Shown piece by piece: positions 42,822-51,117 of a stretch of 64,000 bases of DNA. This DNA comes from Pinus tabuliformis. Its lineage: Eukaryota > Streptophyta > Pinopsida > Pinales > Pinaceae. Each line of letters opens with the position of its first letter. Positions within the stretch are counted from its first letter, which is position 1. The stretch spans positions 139,850,605 to 139,914,604 of the forward strand of contig CM062808.1 of NCBI GenBank assembly GCA_031772625.1, read 5' to 3'. Below the pieces are notes generated by a model. That model saw only the letters and a list, made by a program, of their open reading frames with translations, was not told the origin of the DNA and ran no database searches. The position numbers and the translations under genes were made by a program.

Positions 42822-42826
42822 AAGAT
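42822..42826. repeat. RE7 target-site duplication, left copy
   Basis: The word aagat precedes RE7 and is repeated after it at 48922-48926. The unoccupied site is seen once in the other RE6 LTR (ttgaagattttacc). Confidence 0.95.
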
Positions 42827-43288
42827 TGTTATGCTCTTAACCTGCAAAGCGATACCCAAACATAGAATTTGCGAAGAAAAGATATCGAGAACACAGAATA
42901 TGCGAAAATTATACCCAGAGCACAGAATAGCAATGATTTTATTATTCAGAGAGAAATGTTCACAGGCCTCTTCGAGGGGGCAACCTCCAATAGAGCAGAG
43001 CTCGATTACAAAACAAGACACAATGCTCCTCGCAGGGAGTCTCTATCCTTTATATATGACTCATACATGCAATACCACGAGCCAATATTGTGGGTTTTAT
43101 TAATACCATCTATCTAATACTACCGCCCATTTACCATCTAACTAATACTACCGCCCATTTGCAACTAACTGTGGTCCCGTAATTAATTGCGGGTTAACCA
43201 CTTACAAATATTAATATGGGCTTTATTGACTCTTGACTATGACGTGATCCCATGACATAAATAAGGGGGTTAGGGTGGGACCCTAACA
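42827..43288 (-). repeat. RE7 3' LTR
   Basis: The 462-bp LTR starts TGTTATGCTC and ends CCCTAACA in plus-strand reading. It is followed on the right by the polypurine tract, so it is the 3' LTR of the minus-strand element. Confidence 0.95.
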
Positions 43289-43303
43289 TGCCCTCCCCCT
43301 TAA
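43289..43303 (-). other. RE7 polypurine tract
   Basis: On the minus strand cttaagggggagggca directly precedes the 3' LTR. Confidence 0.9.
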
Positions 43304-43309
43304 GACTAG

Positions 43310-43455
43310 CCTTGTCCTCAAGGCTGAAGCTGCGGAAACTGCTGAAGAATAGCGGCTGGTTCCCAAGTAGCATCTTCCGGTGAGGTATCTTTCCATTTGA
43401 CGAGGACCTCCTTAATCATGCGGCCGCGCAGGTGCTTGTCTCGAGTGTCTAGAAC
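43310..43455 (-). pseudogene. RE7 chromodomain
   Basis: The minus-strand translation gives VLDTRDKHLRGRMIKEVLVK and WKDTSPEDATWEPAAILQQF. The sequence (V/I)LVKWK-x6-ATWE is the core of a chromodomain, which in chromoviruses guides integration toward particular chromatin. It lies at the C-terminal end of integrase as expected. Confidence 0.85.
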
Positions 43456-44444
43456 CTATTCAGGTTGAAGCCAGATTGATCCTTCTTCATCCAACTCAGG
43501 TAGACTGGTTTGAACTCGGCAATTGTTCCCAATCACTTTCTTGAGGCACGATACATGGAAAACTGGGTGGATTTTTGCTGTAGGTGGCAAAGCCAACTTG
43601 TAAGCCACTTCTCCAATGCGCTGAAGTACTTGATATGGTCCGTAGAATTTTGGAGAGAGCTTTTGACAGCCCTTGTCTTTGAGTGATGTTTGCTTATATG
43701 GTTGCAGCTTCAAAAAGACCTGATCCCCTTCTTGAAATTGGCGCTCTGATCGATGTTGGTCAGCCTGTTGCTTCATACAGTTTTGAGCTTGATGAAGATT
43801 CTCGCGCAGGTGGGCAAGCATGGTTGCACGTTGTTGTAGGAGTTGATCCACGGCTTGTACTTTGGAGCACCCCGTGAGATAAGAAGTAGGGGTCGGCGGA
43901 AGTTGTCCATAGACTGCTTCATAGGGAGTCATTTTGGTGGTGGCATGATAGTTGGTGTTATACCACCATTCCGCCAGAGGTAACCACTGTACCCAAAGGT
44001 GTTGTTTTTCTGAAGTGAAACACCTAAGGTAGGTTTCTAGACATTTGTTGACGGCTTCGGTTTGACCATCTGTTTGCGGATGATATGAAGTACTGAGTTT
44101 GAGTTGAGTGCCTTGTATTCTGAAGAGCTCCTGCCAAAAATTACTGGTGAAGATTGGGTCGCGGTCGGACACAATAGAAGTGGGCATGCCATGCAATTTG
44201 AAGATTTGATCCATGAAAGTTTGAGCAACCAAAGTGGGTGTGAATGGTTGGGGTAGGGTGCAGAAATGAGCATACTTCGACAGTCGGTCCACAAGCACCA
44301 TGATGACTGATTTGTTCCCGGACTTTGGAAGACCTGTAATGAAATCCATGGAGACCTCCATCCAAATTGACGCCGGAATGGGCAATGGTTGTAATGTGCC
44401 TGGTGTGTTGACGGTTTCCCCTTTTTGGCGTTGACAGACGTCAC
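43456..44444 (-). pseudogene. RE7 integrase core and C-terminal domain
   Basis: The minus strand gives PIPASIWMEVSMDFITGLPK (first catalytic Asp), HGMPTSIVSDRDPIFTSNFW (second Asp), STSYHPQTDGQTEAVNKCLE (catalytic Glu) and WVQWLPLAEWWYNTNYHATT, then YEAVYGQLPP and a GPYQVLQRIGEVAYKLALPP domain. All DDE blocks of a gypsy integrase are visible. Confidence 0.9.
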
Positions 44445-44520
44445 ATTCTGCTAGAAAAGTAAGGATGTCCTGTTTTATGCCGGTCCAAAAAAATGATCTT
44501 CTGGTGCGAGCGTATGTCTT

Positions 44521-45033
44521 CTAAAAGCCCGAATGTCCTGCAATGGGAGATGAATGCAATTCTGCCAAAATGCGACTTTTGAGGGTGGATGTTGGTGATA
44601 TGACGACTCTGTCCTTGTAGCGAAGAATATCATTCTGCCACGAGTAGCCCTTGCTGGAATTAGGATCTGCCTGTAATTGAGAAATGAGTTGGGAGAGCCC
44701 GGGATGTGAAAACCATTCCCTGCGAGCCTCTTCAATCCAGTTTGGAATGGGGAGGGATATTGCGAGCAGAGTACTTTCCTCCTCAAATTGGCGTGACAAT
44801 GCATCTGCTACCCTGTTTTCTTTCCCTTTCTTGTAAATGATCTCATAATCATATCCCAGCATTTTGGCTAACCATTTATTTTGTTGGGGGGATGATAGGC
44901 GTTGCTCCAAAAAATATTTAAGACTGTGATGATCTGTGCGGATTTGGAAACGTCGCCCCAACAAGTAGGGTCGCCAGGTCTCAACTGCATGTAAGATGGC
45001 CATCATTTCCTTCTCATAGGTAGATTGGCCCAA
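44521..45033 (-). pseudogene. RE7 RNase H and integrase N-terminal part
   Basis: The translation STYEKEMMAILHAVETWRPY, LLGRRFQIRTDHHSLKYFLE and ENRVADALSRQFEEE is RNase H. The end (LAELHSSPIAGHSGF) is the start of the integrase zinc-binding region. Confidence 0.9.
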
Positions 45034-45048
45034 GTTCTTCCCACTTAG

Positions 45049-46038
45049 TTATTGGCTGGTGAAGGCCAATGGTCGCCCTTCCTGCATTAAGACTGCTCCA
45101 ATACCTGTTCCCAAAGCATCAGATTCAATGACAAATGTTTTGGTGAAGTCCAGTAGTGCTAAGACCGGAGTGGAACACATGGCGGTTTTGAGAGCGGTAA
45201 ATGCCTGTTGTGCTTCTTCGTTCCAAAAGAAGGAATTTTTCTTTAGAAGTTGCGTCAGGGGCTTCGCTATGCGGCCATAGTTGCGGACAAATTTACGATA
45301 ATAGCCTATGAGACCCAAAAATCCTCTCAAGCTTTTCAAGGTCTTAGGTTGAGGCCATTCTTGCATTGCCTGGATCTTTTTGGGATCCACCTTGACACCG
45401 TCACGCCCCACAATGTGGCCTAAATACTCAACTTCTTCCATGCCAAACGCACACTTAGACATTTTGACAAATAGTTTATGCGTGCGGAGCAGTTGCAAGA
45501 GGATATCTACATGCTGAAGATGTGCTACCCAAGTGCCACTATAGATGAGTATGTCATCGAAGAAGACCAGGACAAATTTTCTGAGATATGGTTTGAGGAG
45601 GTGATTCATAAGGCTCTGAAAAGTAGAGGGGGCATTACAGAGACCAAATGGCATGACCAAGAACTCATAATGGCCTTCATGAGTTCTGAAAGCTGTCTTG
45701 GGAATGTCGACTTCCTTCATGCGAATTTGGTGGTAGCCTGAGCGAAGATCCAATTTAGTGAAGAATTGAGCCCCATTGAGTTCGTCCAGCAAATCGTCAA
45801 CCACTGGGATGGGAAATTTATCTTTGACTGTTAACTTATTGAGGGCCCTGAAGTCTGGACACATCCGCCACTCCCCATCTTTCTTGAGGACCATGACGAT
45901 GGGAGATGAATAAGGACTAATGCTAGGACGAATGACACCTGCTTCCAACAATTCCTTGATGATTTTTTCTATTTCATTCTTTTGGGTGAACGGATGTCTG
46001 TATGGCCTCACATTTGGGGGTTGGGCCCCTGGAACCAA
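45049..46038 (-). pseudogene. RE7 reverse transcriptase
   Basis: A 329-codon frame with [78 protein letters not shown] (catalytic DD) and [20 protein letters not shown]. All RT palm and thumb motifs of Ty3/gypsy are present. The end ([20 protein letters not shown]) enters RNase H. Confidence 0.95.
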
Positions 46039-46685
46039 TGTGATGCTATGATCATGTTCCCCTCGCGAGGGTGGAAGTTCATGAGGTTTGTCAAAGATAT
46101 CCGATGTTTATTCAAAATCTGTTGCATCTCAGGATGAATTGGCGAAGACATGGTGTCTACTACCTGGATGGTATTAAATTGAGCTACCACTCCATGATGG
46201 CCCTTTTTTAACAATTTTTCCATCCTATGCGAGCTTATGATAGAGGGGGCTCCCGCCTGTAGTCCACGGAGGGTATGTGTGAAGTCGTTCTGCTTAAAAC
46301 TCATATATAACTCCTGGAAATCCATTGTGATTGGCCCAAGAGTGCGGAGCCATTCCGCACCGAGGACAATTTCGCAACCCCCCATGTGTATTGCAAACAT
46401 GTGGGTTTTCAAATGATAATCCCCCATTTGAATTTTGACATTTTCACAGCGACCTTCACATTTCATTGTGCCCCCATCTGCAATCTGGACTTGGAAGTTA
46501 GAAACTGCCCGGACAAAACAATGTGCTGCTTCAGCGATCTTTTGGTGGATGAAATTATGGGTACTTCCACTATCAATCAAGACTACTACTGGGCGATGTT
46601 TAAGAAAACCCCTGATTTTGAGAGTTTGAGGGGAAGAAATTCCTGCCAATGCATGTAGCGAAATCATTGGTTCATCAGATACCAT
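46008..46685 (-). pseudogene. RE7 aspartic protease
   Basis: The translation PVVVLIDSGSTHNFIHQKIA contains the DSG active site, and GCEIVLGAEWLRTLGPITMD is the C-terminal loop. It matches chromovirus proteases that lie between gag and RT. Confidence 0.9.
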
Positions 46686-47503
46686 CTCCTGTTGGTTATC
46701 TTCTTCGGTCGCCTCTGGTTCCTCAAGTGGTGGATCTTCCTCGGTGGAGCTGTTAATGCACGTTCCACCTTACGGGCTACCTGGCAAGCCTCGGTCCATG
46801 TGGGGGGGTGGTGGAGTAGAACCTGAGCTTTGATGGCTTCTTTAAGACCGCTGATAAAGCATTCCATGTAGAACTCATCTGTGAGACCCTTAGTGCAGAA
46901 GGCTAAAGCTTCAAAAGCAGTCATATATTCCTCCACTGTACCTGTCTGTCGAAGCTTAGTGAGACGCCGCAAAAAAGAGTCTTCCTGTTCAAAGCGACTG
47001 CGGAGCGTTTTGGCAAATTGGGCCGAATTCTGAAAATGTCCATTGCAGCGTTGATTCCATTCCTTCCATTGCCATCTTTCATTGTCCAAGTACATGGTGC
47101 CCACCATAAGCTTAGTTCCCTCATCTGTGATATGATTCAATTGGAAATACTGCTCCATTTGTGCTAGCCATGTTGACGTGTGAGAACCATCAAATTTCTG
47201 CATATCCAACTTAGGAGGACGCTGACTGGGTGGTGGACGGGAGTGCCACATGTGAGGAGAGTGGCTAGACTCACCCTCATGGTAGTTATGGCCATTATAC
47301 CCCTCCTCGTGCGCTGGCTCCTTGCCTTCTGGGAATGCCTGCTGTATCTGGTTACTCATTCCTTTAAGCTGAAGTTGTAAGAAGCTACTCATTCCTTGAA
47401 GCTCATGTTCGATCTTGGACATAGCCGTTTGGAGGGTCTCCATATGGTTTTCAATTTTGTCAATCCGTTCATTGGCCATCGCTTGAGCGCGAGTTTCTAC
47501 CAT
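46664..47503 (-). pseudogene. RE7 gag
   Basis: A 279-codon frame starting MVETRAQAMANERIDKIENH, with an N-terminal coiled coil and a Retrotrans_gag domain (LDMQKFDGSHTSTWLAQMEQ, YFQLNHITDEGTKLMVGTMY, RRLTKLRQTGTVEEYMTAFE). I see no zinc knuckle in the visible C-terminal part, which is Arg/Lys-rich. Confidence 0.9.
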
Positions 47504-47634
47504 ACACCAACCTGATGAAAATTTGGGACCGCCTAAAAATTTTTACTAAGAAATTGAATGGTACCACCTTGCTCAGCTCGTCATCCTGATACTGATGGGC
47601 TAGGTCACCAATAAGCGTCCTGGGAGATCTCTGA

Positions 47635-47669
<35 letters not shown>

Positions 47670-48443
47670 GAAAACTCCATTAGGAGTTTTACTCCTTCCT
47701 GATCAATACTGCAGTCGCCAAATCCTCAAAATGTCAATGCCGCCAAAAGTCCTGCGAAAACTATATCTAGGTACAGGAACCCTTCCCAACTACTCCGATC
47801 TAGTGAATCTGAGAGATCTGAATGGTGGAACAACTGCTGCTGCTGATCTGAAATATCCGATCTGGTGGATCTGAGAGATCTGAATGGTGGACAACTGCTG
47901 CTGCTGATCTGGAATAGATGATGTGTGATCCCCCGATAGAAAGGGAACTATGGTCTTGGGGAGTGTCAGGTGCTACAGATCGCAATATACATAAGGGTCT
48001 GATAGTAGTACTCGGCCCAATGTTTCAGGGCTCTAACTAAGGAGGATCGACCGTACCCTTAGCCGTACAACCTGACTACCCTATCGTACGGGCGAGTAAT
48101 CTCTTCGAGTGCTGTTCTCGGTGTACTGTAGCCACAAGACGGCCGAAGGTTGATCTATGGCGAGGTTTCAAGGGAGCTAAGGGGCTTCCTATATACCCAG
48201 AGGGTACGTGGAAGACAGTCCGTGCGTGGTTCTGTCTAATGCGCTACTACTCGAAGGGGTACCCACAGGGGTTACAAGGGAGTCCAACAGACGTGACCAC
48301 CTCTTGTATTTCCTGCGTGCATGCCTCCCCAAATCGCAGGTTTATGCGCTTAACGACAGATCCCGTGGTTTAAAGACGCCGGAACACGTCTCTAGCCTAA
48401 AAAAGTTTTGCTAAAATTTGGAGATCCCACCGAGCCCTGGAAA
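47504..48443 (-). other. RE7 5' leader
   Basis: About 940 bp between primer-binding site and gag with no long open frame. It contains a 30-base T run on the plus strand (47637-47666; poly-A in the RNA) and a duplicated gatctgaatggtgga-caactgctgctgctgatct block (47814-47913). The part 48150-48400 resembles the RE4 leader. Confidence 0.7.
47637..47666. repeat. Poly-T tract of 30 bases
   Basis: An uninterrupted run of 30 T on the plus strand, inside the RE7 leader. It may be partly an assembly-length artefact. Confidence 0.9.
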
Positions 48444-48457
48444 GTGCTCTGATACCA
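48444..48457 (-). other. RE7 primer-binding site
   Basis: On the minus strand tggtatcagagcac follows the 5' LTR after two bases and is complementary to initiator methionine tRNA. Confidence 0.9.
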
Positions 48458-48459
48458 CT

Positions 48460-48921
48460 TGTTATGCTCTTAACCTGCAAAGCGATACCCAAACATAGAA
48501 TTTGCGAAGAAAAGATACCGAGAACGCAGAATATGCGAAAATTATACCCAGAGCACAGAATAGCAATGATTTTATTATTCAGAGAGAAATGTTCACAGGC
48601 CTCTTCGAGGGGGCAACCTCCAATAGAGCAGAGCTCGATTACAAAACAAGACACAATGCTCCTTGCAGGGAGTCTCTATCCTTTATATATGACTCATACA
48701 TGCAATACCACGAGCCAATATTGTGGGTTTTATTAATACCATCTATCTAATACTACCGCCCATTTACCATCTAACTAATACTACCGCCCATTTGCAACTA
48801 ACTGTGGTCCCGTAATTAATTGCGGGTTAACCACTTACAAATATTAATATGGGCTTTATTGACTCTTGACTATGACGTGATCCCATGACATAAATAAGGG
48901 GGTTAGGGTGGGACCCTAACA
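48460..48921 (-). repeat. RE7 5' LTR
   Basis: The 462-bp LTR is nearly identical to 42827-43288. A minus-strand TATA box, tatataaagg, lies at about 48680-48689. Frames at 48397-48750 are LTR shadows. Confidence 0.95.
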
Positions 48922-48926
48922 AAGAT
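48922..48926. repeat. RE7 target-site duplication, right copy
   Basis: The word aagat repeats 42822-42826. Confidence 0.95.
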
Positions 48927-49052
48927 TTTACCAAGATTGACCGGAGAGAGCCTTCTCCTACCCCGTAGGGCTAGCTACGAGGCTAAATGGTTTGATGTTG
49001 CCTTGAGGTTTACCTTTCTCAGCCTGAGGTGAAATTTCAAGCGCTAACATAC

Positions 49053-49070
49053 TGGCGACCATACTGGGGA
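49053..49070 (+). other. RE6 primer-binding site
   Basis: The sequence tggcgaccatactgggga starts three bases after the end of the 5' LTR. It is the intact form of the RE4 site (two differences) and of a type used by Ogre-like elements. Confidence 0.8.
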
Positions 49071-49406
49071 GAACAAACTTGTTTGTGGATTGATGTGTGT
49101 GTTTCATAAGTCTTAGACGGAGCCTGAAGTTATGCCAGGTAGCCTTCGAAACGCTTTTGCTTTGCATAAGCGGAAGTAGATAAGCACTGCTTCAGTCCAT
49201 CTCCGTGAGCTTGTGAATACAGCACTTCATTTGCATTTTACCCCAGTACACGTATCAAGTTCAGATCTGATTGTTGATGGTGAACAACGATCAGACACTT
49301 GAAAGGCTGAAATCATTCACTGGCGACTCCTTCACTGAAAAATCCAGAGATCAATGGTTCATGGTGACTTCACTGCAGAGAGATCAGTAGCTGTGAGATT
49401 TTCAAG
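49071..49406 (+). other. RE6 leader
   Basis: A 336-bp non-coding leader between primer-binding site and gag start. A second actggcgactcc word occurs at 49319. Nothing else is recognised. Confidence 0.6.
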
Positions 49407-50252
49407 ATGGATGAGATTGCAAGAAGATATGCTCCCTTGAGCCGAGATCACATTCCAGGTTTTCCAAATAAAATTCCGAAGGTAGATTGGTTAAGGAATT
49501 TTCCTATATTTAATGATGATGGTGAGAAGGATGCTGCTTTACATCTAGTTAGATTTCATATGCATATTCGCAAGTTGAAGGTGGATTTTCCTGAAGATTG
49601 CTTGATGAAGATATTCTTGGCCACTCTGGAAGGTGCAGCACAATCATGGTATGAAAGTTTGCTGCCTGCTTATATTTGCTATTTAAAGGATTTTCATGCT
49701 ATGTTCATTGAAAGATATCAAGCATCTTATCCATCATTAAATTTGGTTCATGACTGTTGCAAACATGCTTCAACTTTTATTGAAAGCCTTGAGAAGTTTT
49801 ATGAAGATGATAATTTTATGGATGTTGAGATCATGGAGGCTCTGTATGAGAATCCATTTCAGCAACATGAAGAGAACCTAGAGGATTCCCATAGAGACGA
49901 TCATGAAAATTTGCAGCAGAATCAAGATCAGCAAGCTGAAGATTTCCATATGGTTGAAATTGATGAAAGAGAAGAGCTTATTTCAGATCTGCCCACAGAA
50001 GAAGACAGCATGCAAATTGAAGAAAACAGGACAGCTACTTTAGTTCTAGATTCAGATTGTGATGACCAAGCATGCCTTGTGCTGAATCCTGAAAAGAAGG
50101 GTTTTGTTGTTGAGACCGTAGACAGAATTTTTGATCCAAATGTTCTCATGCCATCAGAACAGAGCTTGCATGAGGAGGTAATTCAGTCAGTTCATGAAAA
50201 GCAAGATGACATCTTCATTCAAGTGAAAAAGTTTCTCTGGATGAATCTATGA
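49407..50252 (+). CDS. RE6 gag-like protein, 281 codons
   Basis: ATG at 49407 opens MDEIARRYAPLSRDHIPGFP. The domain continues with VDWLRNFPIFNDDGEKDAAL, HLVRFHMHIRKLKVDFPEDC and IFLATLEGAAQSWYESLLPA, the helical pattern of Retrotrans_gag (L-AA-WY). After residue about 150 it becomes strongly acidic (EENLEDSHRDDHENLQQNQD) with no zinc knuckle. The open frame is long for such AT-rich sequence and suggests past selection. The likely role is capsid-like packaging of RE6 RNA, with enzymes supplied by another element. Confidence 0.8.
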   Translation: MDEIARRYAPLSRDHIPGFPNKIPKVDWLRNFPIFNDDGEKDAALHLVRFHMHIRKLKVDFPEDCLMKIFLATLEGAAQSWYESLLPAYICYLKDFHAMFIERYQASYPSLNLVHDCCKHASTFIESLEKFYEDDNFMDVEIMEALYENPFQQHEENLEDSHRDDHENLQQNQDQQAEDFHMVEIDEREELISDLPTEEDSMQIEENRTATLVLDSDCDDQACLVLNPEKKGFVVETVDRIFDPNVLMPSEQSLHEEVIQSVHEKQDDIFIQVKKFLWMNL

Positions 50253-50797
50253 TAGCTGATAAAAATGTTAGTGTTGGGTTTCACGAAACATCTGAAATTT
50301 CTTTTCTCATGATTGATGAATGTAATGAGAATCTGGCTATCATATCATATGAAGATGACCTACCATATTGTCAGACTATAGAAAATCATAGCATACAGGA
50401 TTACCTTTCAGATTCTTCATATGTCTCATGTGCTGAAATGCTTTTCCAAGAAGAGATCTGCTCATCTACTTGTTCAGAGTTTTTTGAAGCCCATGAGCAT
50501 ACTTTTACCGAAGCACATGAGGAAGGCAGATCAGAATTTGAAACAAAGGATACCTTGTTCTTTCAGCAGGAGGTGGCAGTGGCAAATCTTCATGTTTTTC
50601 ACGATCCTCTAGCAAGTTTGTTGCAGCCAGCAGTGAAGGTGATTATTGCAGTATTCAGTGATGAAGGAGATCATGGTCAGCTATGTTTTTGGATGCTCAG
50701 TTATAGGTTTGTACTGTTGACCAGAAGATCTGATCAAGAGAATCAATCAAGAAGCCATCTTCTTGATTGGTTGCACTGGCATTATGATATAGTTTGA
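50249..50797 (+). CDS. RE6 downstream acidic ORF, 182 codons
   Basis: This frame follows the gag-like one (IADKNVSVGFHETSEISFLM, ENLAIISYEDDLPYCQTIEN, EEICSSTCSEFFEAHEHTFT). It is acidic like the gag tail and may be its continuation in the parental family. There is no known domain, and no protease or RT motif. The interior after 50798 up to the 3' LTR (51117) is non-coding. Confidence 0.5.
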   Translation: MIADKNVSVGFHETSEISFLMIDECNENLAIISYEDDLPYCQTIENHSIQDYLSDSSYVSCAEMLFQEEICSSTCSEFFEAHEHTFTEAHEEGRSEFETKDTLFFQQEVAVANLHVFHDPLASLLQPAVKVIIAVFSDEGDHGQLCFWMLSYRFVLLTRRSDQENQSRSHLLDWLHWHYDIV

Positions 50798-51117
50798 TGG
50801 TAGGTTGTCTTGTAAGAAACATAGGCAGTTATGTACTGCCATCAAGTTTTAAATTTTAAGTTCAGGTCTTGAGTTAGTTTGTTAGAGTCAAGTTTTTCCA
50901 TCATTTCAATTTGTCATCGAGTCGTTTTGAGTCAAGTTTCAGTTAAGTTTCAGTCACTTTTTAGTCAAGTTTTCATTCAATAAATGTGTCAAAGGTTTTG
51001 TGTTCTCCGTTCAAAATAATGACTCCATTGCCCAATGATTGTAAGGCACTGGTCTGCTCTCCCAGAGGTCTAAGGTTCTTGGCACCTCCAAGGAGCTACC
51101 ATCCCCATTGGAGCCAA

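Larger units (their letters stand above)
42827..48921 (-). mobile_element. RE7: young, nearly complete chromovirus (Ty3/gypsy), minus strand
   Basis: The 6095-bp element has two 462-bp LTRs differing at about three positions (0.6-0.7 %), a perfect aagat target-site duplication, initiator-Met-type primer-binding site, gag, protease, RT, RNase H, integrase, chromodomain and polypurine tract in canonical order. The chromodomain puts it among the chromoviruses. Reina- or Tekay-like clades are candidates that I cannot separate by eye. The coding region has about five breaks. It is the youngest insertion in the window, probably one to a few million years old. Confidence 0.95.
40574..49049 (+). repeat. 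RE6 5' LTR, split by RE7
   Basis: LTR sequence occupies 40574-42826 and 48922-49049. Removing RE7 and one copy of its 5-bp duplication gives continuity with the 3' LTR. Several 60-180-codon frames here (41066, 41272, 42343, 42576) recur in the 3' LTR and are LTR sequence, not genes. A poly-A/C run lies near 42738. Confidence 0.85.

Noticed and set aside
42343-43103. Frames of 95 and 175 codons, repeated near 52886-53328
   Set aside because: They lie in the RE6 LTRs (and partly run into RE7), so repetition is due to the LTRs and not to a gene family.
47814-47913. Repeated gatctgaatggtgga-caactgctgctgctgatct block as a CRISPR-like or satellite array
   Set aside because: Only two imperfect copies inside the RE7 leader. 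It is a simple local duplication.
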